A stretch of 46,973 nt of DNA, taken from Pseudomonadota bacterium. GTDB lineage: Bacteria > Pseudomonadota > Alphaproteobacteria > Acetobacterales > Acetobacteraceae. The notes under the pieces are model-generated. The model saw only the letters and a program-made list of their open reading frames with translations. It did not search any database and was not told the origin of the DNA. Shown piece by piece: positions 23,141 to 33,795 of the stretch (the first letter of the stretch is position 1; the number at the start of each line of letters is the position of its first letter). The position numbers were made by a program, and so were the translations under genes. The stretch is taken from assembly GCA_021781835.1 (NCBI GenBank), contig JAJXWD010000017.1, forward strand, positions 1-46,973. Direction: 5' to 3'.

Positions 23141-24484
23141 TCAGGCGTTTTGGGCGGCGGCCGGCTTGGTGAGCAGCATATAGAGCACCGCGCCGATCAC
23201 GAAGGAGACCACGAAGGTCGAGTCACCAAATTGCGGGTGCCCGGCGGCAAAGACGCCGGTATAAAGCTGCTGGTCCCAAAACGGCACCGAGGCCGCCACC
23301 GCCGCGATCCAGGCCACGAACGCCGCGCTGAGGGGCAGGCGCGAGACGCGGTCGGTCTTGTGGCAGAGCAGCGTCACCGAAATCCACGGCATGGTCCAGT
23401 AGCCCAGCACCAGCAGGAAGTTGGTGTAGCTCTCGACGAACGAGTTGATGACGATGGCCGAGATGATGGCGCCGATGATGCCGGTGGTGATCGAGGCGAC
23501 ATGCTGCTTGAGCCGGATGCCCACCGCCAGGATCGACATGGTGGCCGAGTAGATATTGATGATATTGGCCGAAATCGTGCCCAAGATCACCGCGATCAGG
23601 AACGGATAGGTAAACCAAGACGGCATCCAGGCGGTCAGCAGGTCGGAGGGCTTGGAGAAAAACGGCACCGACGAGCCGATCAGCGCCCCCAGCCCCTCGA
23701 TCCACACGGTCGAGATCAGCGCGCCCCAGAAGGCATAGGTGAACACGGTTTTCTTCACCCCGGCGGCATTGGTCTCGGTGCGCAGATAGCGGGTATAATC
23801 GGAGGAGTAAGGAATCCAGCCCACCTGATACCCGACCATGATGGCGGTCGAGAGCATGAAGGCCCCGGAGGTGCCGCCCATCTGGGCCAGGGTCTTGGGG
23901 TTGGCGGGGGCCGAGATGCCGAGATGGCGCACCGCGATCACGGTCAGCCCCAAAAAGGCCAGCACCAGCACGATCATCAGATATTTCTCGGCGGCGTGGA
24001 TCAGGTCATACCCCACCACCGCGATGGCGATCTGCACCACCGACATGCCGAGCGCCGCCGGGATCAGCCCGGTATGCAGCACCAGATTGAGCGCATAGGC
24101 GCCCGCCGTGGTGTTGACCGCGAACCACGAAAACCCGCCGAAGAAATTGAGCAGCGAAGGCAGCCGGTTGCCCCAGGCGCCAAACCAGTTGGCGCCCTGG
24201 ATCATCTGCGGGCGGCCATAATCGACGCCGAACGTGCTGAAATAGCCCAGGATCACCGCCCCGATCAGGTTGGCGAGCAAAATGGAGAGCATGGCCTGCC
24301 CAAAGGAGAGGCCGGTCAGGCAGGTGGCCAGCGCGCCAGTGGTCAGGGTCGCGAACTCGACATTGGCGGCCATCCACAAGCCAAACACGGCTTTCGGGCT
24401 GCCATGGGTCTCTTTGAGCGAGACCTCGGCGATGCCTTTTTCCTCGATGAGGCCATAAAGTTCCGGGGTTACGTCAGCGGTCAC
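23141..24484 (-). CDS. NCS1-family nucleobase:cation symporter (cytosine/purine permease type)
   Basis: 447 residues with about 12 hydrophobic segments. The N-terminal core (GLWMAANVEFATLTTGALAT, then LANLIGAVILGYFSTFGVDYGRPQMI) is the pattern of the cytosine-purine permease family (CodB relatives), inner-membrane proteins that import nucleobases or similar compounds with Na+ or H+. The GTG start at 24484 has a strong GGAGGTGAAGT site. No catabolic gene such as cytosine deaminase is beside it, so the substrate is not determined. It is transcribed alone and closed by the terminator before lepA. Confidence 0.9.
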   Translation of the reverse strand: MTADVTPELYGLIEEKGIAEVSLKETHGSPKAVFGLWMAANVEFATLTTGALATCLTGLSFGQAMLSILLANLIGAVILGYFSTFGVDYGRPQMIQGANWFGAWGNRLPSLLNFFGGFSWFAVNTTAGAYALNLVLHTGLIPAALGMSVVQIAIAVVGYDLIHAAEKYLMIVLVLAFLGLTVIAVRHLGISAPANPKTLAQMGGTSGAFMLSTAIMVGYQVGWIPYSSDYTRYLRTETNAAGVKKTVFTYAFWGALISTVWIEGLGALIGSSVPFFSKPSDLLTAWMPSWFTYPFLIAVILGTISANIINIYSATMSILAVGIRLKQHVASITTGIIGAIISAIVINSFVESYTNFLLVLGYWTMPWISVTLLCHKTDRVSRLPLSAAFVAWIAAVAASVPFWDQQLYTGVFAAGHPQFGDSTFVVSFVIGAVLYMLLTKPAAAQNA

Positions 24485-24642
24485 ACTTCACCTCCAGCGC
24501 GGCTGTTCGCCGTGTTCGGTTGGGCCAATTTCTGTGCGCGCCAAACATGGCTGCCATGAGCCCGGCGCACCAAGACCCTGCCCAGATATTAACAAAAACG
24601 TCAAGTTACCGGCGGGATTTTGGCCGCTGAAAACCGTGCTTT

Positions 24643-24972
24643 TCAGCCGATCGCCGGGGGGTTCGCAAGCAGCGCGCTTTGGGTCTCGCCGGTCTCGTTG
24701 GGGTTGTAGTGAGAGGGCGGCAGCATGCGGTCGAGCAGCAGCAGCACCATGAACAGCATCACGAACCAGCCGGCATACCCGCCCAGCGAGCGCATGGAGA
24801 GCATCACCACAAACACCGTGGTCATCAGCAGGGCGTAAAACTGGTAGTCGCTATCCTGCACCCCTATGAAGTTGAGCAGGCCGGTCCACCACCCATCGGC
24901 GATGCCGATCAGAGACATGGCCGCCCATACGGCCAAAAACACGCCCTGAAGTAACGCGCCCAGAAACTGCAT
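24643..24972 (-). CDS. Small integral membrane protein, unknown function
   Basis: 109 residues with three predicted membrane helices (about 5-25, 45-62 and 66-85) and a short polar tail (RMLPPSHYNPNETGETQS). The ATG at 24972 begins MQFLGALLQGVFLAVWAAMS. No family recognised. It lies alone between the NCS1 transporter and the MFS gene, on the same strand as both but separated by more than 90 bp on each side, so an operon is uncertain. Composition is like the chromosome. Function cannot be inferred. Confidence 0.7.
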   Translation of the reverse strand: MQFLGALLQGVFLAVWAAMSLIGIADGWWTGLLNFIGVQDSDYQFYALLMTTVFVVMLSMRSLGGYAGWFVMLFMVLLLLDRMLPPSHYNPNETGETQSALLANPPAIG

Positions 24973-25067
24973 TGCCCGTGTTTCCCCTCTCGGCGTTTCC
25001 GCAAGCCTGGCGTCACACCCTCGCTATTCGCGGCCATTGTAGCATATCCCAGGGGCTTGCCCAGGAA

Positions 25068-26297
25068 TCATTCCAGTTTCTCGACATTTTTCAGCCCCGG
25101 AAACAGCCGCATCCACAACAGCGCCACCGCTATTGTGCCCAACCCCCCGATCACCACCGCCGGCACCGCCCCAAACAGCGCCGCGGTCATGCCGCTCTCA
25201 AACTCGCCCAGCTGGTTGGAGGCGTTGATGAACAAATAATTCACCGCCCCCACCCGCCCGCGCATCTCATCGGGGGTGCGCAGCTGCACGAGCGAGAGGC
25301 GGATGACCACGCTGATCATATCGGCGGCGCCGAGCGCGAACAAAGCCGCCACCGAGAGCCAGATCTCGCGCGAGAGCCCAAACACCAAGGTCGCCGCCCC
25401 AAACCCGATCACGGCCTGAAACATCCGCAGCCCCACCCGGCGCTCAAAGGGCGCGCGGGTCACCAGCGCGGTGGTCAGCAGCGCGCCCAGCGCCGGGGCG
25501 CCGCGCAGCAGGCCCAGCCCCCACGGGCCGGTGTGCAATATGTCATGGGCATAGACCGGCAGCAGCGCCGTCGCCCCGCCCAGCAGCACGGCGAACAGAT
25601 CGAGCGAGATGGTGCCCAAAATGGCCTGGTTGGCGCGCACAAACCCCACCCCCGCGAACAGCGCCTGCAAGGTGGGCGGGGTCGAGGGCACCACGCGCGC
25701 GGCGGTTTTTATCATCCCCGTCGCCAGCGCGCCGCCCAGCAGGCTCACCGCCATCACCCCGTAGGGCACGCCGGGGTTGAGCGCATAAAGCAACCCGCCC
25801 AGCGCCGGGCCGATGATGGTGGCCATCTGAAACATGCTCGATGAGATGGCGGTGGCTTTTTGCAGGCTGCCGGCCGGCACGGTGGCGGGCAGCAGCGCGC
25901 CGCTGGCCGGAGATTCAAACGCCCGCGCGGCGGCGATCAGCGCCACGGCGCCAAAAATCATGGCGGGTGTCAGTCGCCCGGCAAAGCTGCCCGTGGCCAA
26001 ACCCAGCGCGGCCAGCCCCTGGGTCAGCTGGCACAGCCGCACCACGCTCTGGCGCCGGTAGCGGTCGGCGGCATGGCCGGCGAAAAAGGTCAGCCCGGCG
26101 GCGGGAATAAACTGGGCCAGCCCGAGCAGCCCCAGCTCAAAGGCCGAGCGGGTGAGGGCATAAAGCTGCCAGCCCACCGCCACGGCGCCAATCTGGTAGG
26201 CCGCGCTCGAGCAGATGCGGGTGAGCAGAAACAGCGCGAAGGCGCGGTGGCGCAGCAGTTCGGCAAGCCTGTAGGGCGCGGCTGAATTGGTCTCCAT
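25068..26297 (-). CDS. MFS transporter, EntS/MFS_3-like exporter
   Basis: 409 residues, about 12 membrane helices. The N-terminal region (HRAFALFLLTRICSSAAYQI, GWQLYALTRSAFELG, then FAGHAADRYRRQSVV with the loop 2-3 MFS motif) resembles the enterobactin-exporter-like MFS branch (EntS, macrolide exporters). These are proton-driven efflux proteins. No siderophore or resistance genes are adjacent, so the substrate is unknown. It is divergent from asd, with about 130 bp in between holding both promoters. Confidence 0.85.
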   Translation of the reverse strand: METNSAAPYRLAELLRHRAFALFLLTRICSSAAYQIGAVAVGWQLYALTRSAFELGLLGLAQFIPAAGLTFFAGHAADRYRRQSVVRLCQLTQGLAALGLATGSFAGRLTPAMIFGAVALIAAARAFESPASGALLPATVPAGSLQKATAISSSMFQMATIIGPALGGLLYALNPGVPYGVMAVSLLGGALATGMIKTAARVVPSTPPTLQALFAGVGFVRANQAILGTISLDLFAVLLGGATALLPVYAHDILHTGPWGLGLLRGAPALGALLTTALVTRAPFERRVGLRMFQAVIGFGAATLVFGLSREIWLSVAALFALGAADMISVVIRLSLVQLRTPDEMRGRVGAVNYLFINASNQLGEFESGMTAALFGAVPAVVIGGLGTIAVALLWMRLFPGLKNVEKLE

Positions 26298-26431
26298 GCC
26301 TGCCCTTTATCACAGGCGGGCCTTGCCGCCATGCTCAAAGCCTCGCTCAGCCCCGCCCTGGTCCTGCTTGCGCCCGGCGCCAATTGGCCCTAGTGCAGCC
26401 TGCATTATTTCGCATTTTCGGAGTTCTGGTC

Positions 26432-27466
26432 ATGTCTTACAGGGTTGCGGTTGTCGGTGCCACCGGTGCGGTCGGGCGCGAAATCCTCAAAACCCTCGCG
26501 CAGCGCAACTTCCCCGCGTCCGAGGTGGCGGCGCTCGCCTCCGGCCGTTCGGCCGGCCAGCAGGTCTCGTTCGGTGACGACAAGGTGCTCACCGTGCAAA
26601 ACCTCGAGACGTTCGACTTCACCGGCTGGGATATCGGCCTGTTCTCGCCCGGCGCCTCGGTTTCCGCCGTTCACGCCCCGCGCGCGGGCAAAGCCGGCTG
26701 CGTGGTCATCGACAACACCTCCCAGTTCCGCATGGACCCCGAGATTCCCCTCATCGTGCCCGAGGTGAACCCCCAGGACCTGCCCAAATTCGCCAAGCGC
26801 AACATCATCGCCAACCCCAACTGCTCGACCATCCAGATGGTGGTGGCCTTGAAGCCCCTGCACGATGCCTACAAGATCAAGCGCGTGGTGGTTTCCACCT
26901 ACCAGTCCGTCTCGGGCGCCGGCAAAGAGGGCATGGACGAGCTCTACCAGAACACCAAGGTGTCGTTCGTGAACCAGGAGGCCAAGCCCGAAGTGTTCCA
27001 GAAAGACATCGCCTTCAACTGCATCCCGCAGATCGATGTGTTCATGGATGACGGCGCCACCAAGGAAGAGTGGAAAATGACCGTCGAGACCAAGAAGATC
27101 CTCGACCCCAACGTGCCGGTCATCGCCACCTGCGTGCGCGTGCCGGTGTTCATCGGCCATTCCGAGGCGGTGTATGTCGAGTTCGAGAAGCCGGTGAACG
27201 TGGCCGAGGCCCGCGCCCTGCTCGCCAAGGCGCCGGGCATCGAGGTCGAGGACCGCCACGTGCCGGGCGGCTACATCACCCCCATCGAGTGCAAGGGTGA
27301 GGATGCGGTGTTCGTCTCGCGCCTGCGCCGCGACCCCACCGTCGAGCACGGTCTGGCTTTCTGGTGCGTGTCCGACAATCTGCGCAAGGGCGCCGCCCTC
27401 AACGCCGTGCAGATCGCCGAGGCCCTGATCGCCCACAAGCTCCTGCCCGCGCAAAACCGGGGGTAA
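26432..27466 (+). CDS. asd: Aspartate-semialdehyde dehydrogenase
   Basis: 344 residues from ATG 26432, preceded by GGAG eight bases upstream; an earlier in-frame start at 26384 would add an unlikely tail. The NADP-binding start VAVVGATGAVGREIL and the active-site cysteine in NPNCSTIQM are clear, and GHSEAVYVE is the typical C-terminal family motif. The enzyme makes aspartate semialdehyde from aspartyl phosphate, the branch point to lysine/diaminopimelate, threonine and methionine, in the cytosol. It forms a single-gene unit ended by a strong bidirectional terminator shared with the convergent clpA. Confidence 0.97.
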   Translation: MSYRVAVVGATGAVGREILKTLAQRNFPASEVAALASGRSAGQQVSFGDDKVLTVQNLETFDFTGWDIGLFSPGASVSAVHAPRAGKAGCVVIDNTSQFRMDPEIPLIVPEVNPQDLPKFAKRNIIANPNCSTIQMVVALKPLHDAYKIKRVVVSTYQSVSGAGKEGMDELYQNTKVSFVNQEAKPEVFQKDIAFNCIPQIDVFMDDGATKEEWKMTVETKKILDPNVPVIATCVRVPVFIGHSEAVYVEFEKPVNVAEARALLAKAPGIEVEDRHVPGGYITPIECKGEDAVFVSRLRRDPTVEHGLAFWCVSDNLRKGAALNAVQIAEALIAHKLLPAQNRG

Positions 27467-27523
27467 TAAGGGTCTTGGGTGGGGATCTTTTGTTTGAGAA
27501 AAGGTCCGCATTTCTTGCCGTTA

Positions 27524-27555
27524 AAAAAGGCCGCTCCATTGGGGGCGGCCTTTTT
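27524..27555. terminator. Bidirectional terminator between asd and clpA
   Basis: AAAAAGGCCGC (27524-27534) and GCGGCCTTTTT (27545-27555) form an 11-bp stem with T-runs on both strands. It serves asd on the plus strand and may also serve clpA from the other side. Confidence 0.88.
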
Positions 27556-27563
27556 GGGTTGAA

Positions 27564-27614
27564 AGACGTGGGGGAGTTTTTGCAAAAACTCCCCCACACC
27601 CCCCAAAAACGTCT
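27564..27614. repeat. 30-bp perfect palindrome nested in a larger inverted repeat
   Basis: 27568-27597 is an uninterrupted perfect palindrome (arms GTGGGGGAGTTTTTG and CAAAAACTCCCCCAC). It is enclosed by AGACGT (27564) and ACGTCT (27609). It lies in the gap between the asd terminator and the clpA stop, and could form a cruciform in DNA or a stable RNA hairpin. Confidence 0.85.
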
Positions 27615-27619
27615 GAGAC

Positions 27620-29950
<2,331 letters not shown>

Positions 29951-30100
29951 GGTCAAACCGTTCTTTCACGCCGGAAACCGGCGGCTTGGGCTCCGGGCTC
30001 TAAAATTGCCGGCCCGGCTGGCAGTCTTCTGGGCTTCACCCCCGCCGCGTCGCATGGGGCCAAACATTTGAAATGGCGATGCGGCGGCCAGAGTAAAGCC

Positions 30101-30430
30101 TCATTCTTTCTCAATCGTGCATTGCAGCGGGTGCTGGTTCTGGCGGGCCAGATCCATCACCTGGGTCACCTTGGTCTCGGCCACCTCGTATGTATAAACC
30201 CCGCACACCCCAACGCCCCGCCGGTGCACATGCAGCATGATCTGCGTCGCCTGCTCGCGCGATTTCTGGAAGAACCGCTCGAGCACATGCACCACGAACT
30301 CCATGGGCGTGTAATCGTCGTTGAGCATCAGCACCTTGTACATGGTGGGCTTGCGGGTTTTGGGCCGCGGCTTCGCCACCACGTTGGCGCTGGGGCCGTC
30401 TGCCCCTCTGCGCTTGTCGTTTTCACTCAT
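30101..30430 (-). CDS. clpS: ClpS adaptor protein
   Basis: 109 residues. The core [19 protein letters not shown] holds the N-degron pocket, and [19 protein letters not shown] is the family signature near the ClpA-binding face. ClpS binds proteins with bulky N-terminal residues and hands them to ClpAP. The N-terminal 25 residues are a flexible tail rich in Lys, Arg and Pro, which the family uses to contact the ClpA pore. clpA follows 150 bp downstream; the gap holds a CGCCGG-AAA-CCGGCG hairpin (29968-29982) but no T-run, so read-through is likely. Confidence 0.97.
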   Translation of the reverse strand: MSENDKRRGADGPSANVVAKPRPKTRKPTMYKVLMLNDDYTPMEFVVHVLERFFQKSREQATQIMLHVHRRGVGVCGVYTYEVAETKVTQVMDLARQNQHPLQCTIEKE

Positions 30431-30490
30431 AGCCCATCACCCCACATCACCCCGCATCACGTCGCACCTGCTCTCTGGCCGCTCACACAC

Positions 30491-30572
30491 AAGCGCCGCT
30501 CATATAAAAGCGCCGCTCACATCGCGCCGCGCCACACTCCGTTTACCCGGCCGGCCACGCCGCGCCACACTC
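30491..30572. repeat. Two sets of short direct repeats upstream of clpS
   Basis: AAGCGCCGCTCA occurs at 30491-30502 and 30508-30519 (17-bp period). CGCCGCGCCACACTC occurs at 30525-30539 and 30558-30572 (33-bp period). They fill part of a 513-bp gene-free stretch (30431-30943). I see no gene in the rest of that stretch; it also holds the two hairpins after the phasin gene. Confidence 0.7.
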
Positions 30573-30795
30573 TGTCATGTTTGGTGTCCGCGGCTTTTTG
30601 TCCAGCTCCACCGCTTGTCATCCCGGCGCGCCGCCGCCGGTCATCCCGGCCATCGCCGTTCCGGCCCGCGCGGGCGCCATGGGCTGAGCATATCGAATGG
30701 CGGGGCTCATAGAAAAGAGCGAATCTGCCCCAAGCGACAAAAACATGAGTTTATGAACGGCGCGTCACCGCCGGCCCGGCGGCCGGGCGCACTGC

Positions 30796-30834
30796 AAAAA
30801 GCCGGCCCCCGTGGATACGGGGAGCCGGCTTTTT
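30796..30834 (-). terminator. Strong terminator downstream of the phasin gene
   Basis: AAAAAGCCGGC (30796-30806) pairs with GCCGGCTTTTT (30824-30834), with an inner stem CCCCGT/ACGGGG. T-runs are present on both strands. It lies 110 bp after the phasin stop. Confidence 0.85.
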
Positions 30835-30894
30835 GGCGGCAACCAGAAACGGCGCTCATCATCACGTCATGAGGCCGCCCGCTCAAGCCAAATT

Positions 30895-30920
30895 GCCTGG
30901 CGCGGTTTCGCGCGCCAGGC
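30895..30920 (-). terminator. Perfect 10-bp hairpin directly after the phasin stop
   Basis: GCCTGGCGCG (30895-30904) and CGCGCCAGGC (30911-30920) around GTTTCG. On the minus strand it begins 23 bp after the phasin stop and is followed by AATTTGG rather than a long T-run, so it may stabilise the mRNA end in concert with the terminator at 30796-30834. Confidence 0.6.
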
Positions 30921-30943
30921 TGGCGGGGCGGGAGAGCCTGATA

Positions 30944-31462
30944 TCAGGCGGAGGTCTTGCCGAAGGTCTCGACCGCCAGGGTCAGGCGGGCGGCGATCGG
31001 GGCAATGGCCTGCTCGGTCAGCTTCACGGCGGCGTCGGCCAGCTTGTTGCTCTCGGCAACGGCCTTCTCGATCGAAGCCTTGGTGTAGCCGGTCTGCAGG
31101 TCCACGGCTTCCTTCACCGACTTCACGCCCATCAGCGACTTGCTGAACGCGACCGACTCCTCGACCGAAGCCTTGGAGGCGGCGGCGATGTGCTTGGAAA
31201 TGTCCTGGAAGCCGGTGGCATAGATCTGGGTGGCCTTCACGAAGGCTTCGAGGTTGCCCTGGCTGAAGGCCAGCAGCTCTTCCGAGGTCTTCACGGCCTT
31301 CTCCACGCCTTCCTTCAGCTTGACCTGGCTGGCTTCGAAATTCTTGGTGGCCTTCTCGATGCCCTCGCGCATGGCGCCGACGGACTTCTCAAAGTTCTTC
31401 ACCGACGCGTCGGCGGCGGTCTCAAAGGTGGCGGTGGCAGGCTTCGACTTGGTGGCGCTCAT
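30944..31462 (-). CDS. Phasin family protein (PHA granule-associated)
   Basis: 172 residues from ATG 31462, which has GGGAG nine bases upstream; the longer frame to 31609 runs through the promoter and is not used. The product is Ala/Lys/Glu-rich and almost entirely helical (KNFEKSVGAMREGIEKATKN; LLAFSQGNLEAFVKATQIYA), the phasin pattern. Phasins coat polyhydroxyalkanoate granules and control their number and size. Three palindromes lie upstream (31523-31611), one of them a CTGC-N3-GCAG site like those reported for the PHA regulator PhaR in other alphaproteobacteria. Synthesis is therefore probably tied to PHA content. No PHA synthase is in view. Confidence 0.9.
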   Translation of the reverse strand: MSATKSKPATATFETAADASVKNFEKSVGAMREGIEKATKNFEASQVKLKEGVEKAVKTSEELLAFSQGNLEAFVKATQIYATGFQDISKHIAAASKASVEESVAFSKSLMGVKSVKEAVDLQTGYTKASIEKAVAESNKLADAAVKLTEQAIAPIAARLTLAVETFGKTSA

Positions 31463-31522
31463 GGTAAATCTCCCGCAAAAATCAACGATTCTGCGCGACC
31501 CCATCCAGGCGGGCCGTGCGGC

Positions 31523-31611
31523 GTCCCATATTGGGACATACTGCAATGCAGCAAACACGTTATGCGCGAAAAGAAATGCGCCGTCAAGAAGATTTTGTGC
31601 GTCGCACAAAA
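31523..31611 (-). promoter_or_regulatory. Three palindromes upstream of the phasin gene (PhaR-type operator candidate)
   Basis: GTCCCA-TAT-TGGGAC (31523-31537), CTGC-AAT-GCAG (31541-31551) and TTTTGTGC-GTC-GCACAAAA (31593-31611) lie in the 336-bp gap upstream of the phasin start. The second matches CTGC-N3-GCAG, described for PhaR in Rhodobacter/Paracoccus. Nothing else of note is seen in 31612-31798, which would carry the promoter of the divergent carboxypeptidase gene. Confidence 0.5.
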
Positions 31612-31798
31612 GTCATAAACCACCCGCCCGTGGGCGCCTGGGGCGTGTCGGGCGGGCGTGCCGGGCGCCACCTCAAGCTGCGTTGATAAGCCATTGGCTT
31701 TATAAAAGATTTAAAAAACGTCCCGCAATTTGGGCCTGGACAGCATCGGCGCTTGAACGCTAGATTAACGCCCGATCATCTTGTCAGTGAGTGGCGTA

Positions 31799-33238
31799 AT
31801 GCGAAGCAGGCAGACAAGTCGGTGGTTTGGCGCGGCGGCGGGGCTTTGTCTCGCGGCCCTGTCGGCTCTGCCGGCCAGCGCGTATGTGCGCCATCACCCC
31901 TATTACCATCATTATAGTCATCGTGTGGCGCCCGGCTTCATCCGCGCGGATGACAGCGCCGATACCGGCTTTGGCCCCACCGCCGCCGGCGTCAGCTCCA
32001 TCCTCATCGATGCCCGGTCCGGCGCCGTGCTCTCGGCCAATGGCGCCGATATTCCGCGCTACCCCGCCAGCCTCACCAAGCTGATGACGCTGGACCTCGC
32101 CTTCCAGGCCTTGCGCGCCGGCCAGATCAGCCTCGACACCCGCATTCCCGTCTCCTACCACGCCGCCTCGGTCGAGCCGGTCAAGCTCGGCCTGATGCCC
32201 GGTGACACCATCTCCGTCCGCGCCGCCATCCTGGCCATGACCACCATGTCCGCCAACGACGCAGCGACCGCCTTGGGCGAATATCTCGGTGGCGGCTCCG
32301 AGGTGCGCTGCGCCGAACTGATGACCGCGCGCGCCCAGGCGCTTGGCATGGCGCAAACCCATTTCGCCAACGCCTCGGGCCTGCCCAACGCCACCCAGGT
32401 CACCACCGCGCGCGATCTGGCGCTCCTCGCGCGCGACATTGTCCTCAACTACCCCGAGGATCAGCAATTCTTCGAGGTGGTGTCCTTCGATTTCCGGGGC
32501 CGCACGGTCTACAGCAACAACGACATGCTGCGCTCCTACCCCGGCGCCACCGGCATGAAGACCGGCTACACCGATCTGGCCCGTCATAACCTCGTCACCA
32601 GCGCCATGCGGGGCGGGCGGGTGCTCATCGGCGTCGAGCTGCACGAGCCCAGCTGGGGCGACAGTTACGCCCAGATGACCCAGCTCCTCAATGCCGGGTT
32701 CGAGGGGCGCCTGGCCGCCGAAGGCTCGGTGCTCACCCCGCAAATCGCCGATATGGCCGCGCCCGCGACGCAAATCGCCGCCGCGCCCGCCCTGCCGGCG
32801 GGCACCCAAATGGCCGGCGCGCGCCTGGCCCAGGCCACGCCCGCCCGGGCCTTGCCGCTGCCCCCGCCGCCGCCCGGCCGGGTGTTGCCCTTGCCGCCGC
32901 CGCCCTCGCCCGGCCATCCCGCCATCCGCTATGCCGAAACCGAGCGCCCCGCCATCCATACGGGTGACTGGGTGGCCCAGCTCGGCCTTTATTCGCGCAT
33001 GGCCAAGGCCCGCACCGAGGCGGTGGCCGCCCGCCGTCTGCGCGGCATCGGCATCGTGCGCGTCGCGCGGGTCGAGCATCACGGCCGTACCTTATGGGGC
33101 GCCCAGCTCGCCGGCCTCAGCTTCGATGCCGCCCACAGCACCTGCTCGGCGGTCAATGCCCGCGGCGGCGCCTGCCATGTGGTCTCGGCGGTCGAGGATC
33201 ATGTCGCCATGCTGGACGATAACCGGTCCGGCACCTGA
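31799..33238 (+). CDS. D-alanyl-D-alanine carboxypeptidase (S11 family) with Pro-rich linker and SPOR-like end
   Basis: 479 residues from ATG 31799; an earlier in-frame GTG at 31781 would add six residues. A Sec signal peptide (residues 1-28, cut after ALPASA) is followed by the penicillin-binding fold: S91-x-x-K94 (PASLTKLM), S151-A-N153 and KTG (254-256). These enzymes trim pentapeptide side chains of peptidoglycan in the periplasm. After the catalytic domain come a Pro-rich linker with two LPLPPPPP runs (about 360-385) and a C-terminal 80-residue domain (GDWVAQLGLYSRMAKARTEA) that looks like SPOR, which binds denuded glycan strands at the septum. A His-rich stretch (HHPYYHHYSHR) follows the signal peptide. 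Confidence 0.92.
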   Translation: MRSRQTSRWFGAAAGLCLAALSALPASAYVRHHPYYHHYSHRVAPGFIRADDSADTGFGPTAAGVSSILIDARSGAVLSANGADIPRYPASLTKLMTLDLAFQALRAGQISLDTRIPVSYHAASVEPVKLGLMPGDTISVRAAILAMTTMSANDAATALGEYLGGGSEVRCAELMTARAQALGMAQTHFANASGLPNATQVTTARDLALLARDIVLNYPEDQQFFEVVSFDFRGRTVYSNNDMLRSYPGATGMKTGYTDLARHNLVTSAMRGGRVLIGVELHEPSWGDSYAQMTQLLNAGFEGRLAAEGSVLTPQIADMAAPATQIAAAPALPAGTQMAGARLAQATPARALPLPPPPPGRVLPLPPPPSPGHPAIRYAETERPAIHTGDWVAQLGLYSRMAKARTEAVAARRLRGIGIVRVARVEHHGRTLWGAQLAGLSFDAAHSTCSAVNARGGACHVVSAVEDHVAMLDDNRSGT

Positions 33239-33257
33239 TCCCCAAGGCGCCCCTCAC

Positions 33258-33285
33258 CGCCGCCCAGGCATGCGGCCGGGCGGCG
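33258..33285. terminator. Hairpin between convergent carboxypeptidase and yjdM genes
   Basis: CGCCGCCC (33258-33265) pairs with GGGCGGCG (33278-33285) around a 12-base loop. It sits in the short gap between two convergent stops. There is no T-run, so termination is plausible but not certain. Confidence 0.4.
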
Positions 33286-33303
33286 TGATCTCTCAGGCGG
33301 CGC

Positions 33304-33624
33304 TCAGTTGGCCTTTTTCACGAATTCCTGCTTGATGAGATAATCCCCCGCCTCCACGGCGTGGTCGCCCGTGCCGAGCCGGATATTCTTGAGCTTGGTG
33401 CCCACCTTCAGCCCGCTCGACGAGCCCTTGACCTTGAGGTCCTTGATCAGCACCACCGTGTCGCCATTGGCCAGCACATTGCCGTTGGCATCCTTGATGA
33501 TTTCGGCCGCCTCGGCGAGCTCGGCGGGCCATTCATAGCCGCACGTGTCGCAAACATGGGTGGCGCCTTCCACATGGGTCTGGTCGAGCGCGCATTGCGG
33601 GCAGGTTTGGGGGTTTGTGGTCAT
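33304..33624 (-). CDS. yjdM: Zinc-ribbon protein YjdM (PhnA-like)
   Basis: 106 residues. The N-terminus has a zinc ribbon CPQC...CDTCGYEW (C8, C11, C25, C28), followed by the PhnA-type domain with IIKDANGNVLANGDTVVLIKDLKVKG. The family was once linked to alkylphosphonate use by gene position; its molecular role is not established. The gene is divergent from the sulfotransferase-like gene, with a long inverted repeat in the shared promoter region (33660-33716). Length is normal for the family and all Cys are present. Confidence 0.92.
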   Translation of the reverse strand: MTTNPQTCPQCALDQTHVEGATHVCDTCGYEWPAELAEAAEIIKDANGNVLANGDTVVLIKDLKVKGSSSGLKVGTKLKNIRLGTGDHAVEAGDYLIKQEFVKKAN

Positions 33625-33659
33625 GTCCGGGCTCTAACCGCTCTGGTGGCCGCCGTCTA

Positions 33660-33716
33660 GATCAATATTGGTTTGGATTGAGTCGACAGACGTAAGCTAA
33701 ACCAATGAAATTGATC
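33660..33716. repeat. Long imperfect inverted repeat between yjdM and the sulfotransferase gene
   Basis: GATCAATATTGGTTT (33660-33674) pairs with AAACCAAT-GAA-ATTGATC (33699-33716): 15 bp with a three-base bulge and a 24-base loop. It lies in a 171-bp divergent intergenic region where both promoters must be, and its AT-rich arms stand out from the surroundings. Confidence 0.75.
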
Positions 33717-33795
33717 GTTAAAACATGCGTGGAGCGGGGGCGTCATACCGCATCCCGCTCTAGCCACGCGCCGCCTCCGCCGGTAAGCTCGGCTC

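Noticed and set aside
21555-24559. Plus-strand frames opposite lepA and the NCS1 gene
   Set aside because: His/Gly/Arg-rich antisense text against clearly conserved minus-strand proteins.
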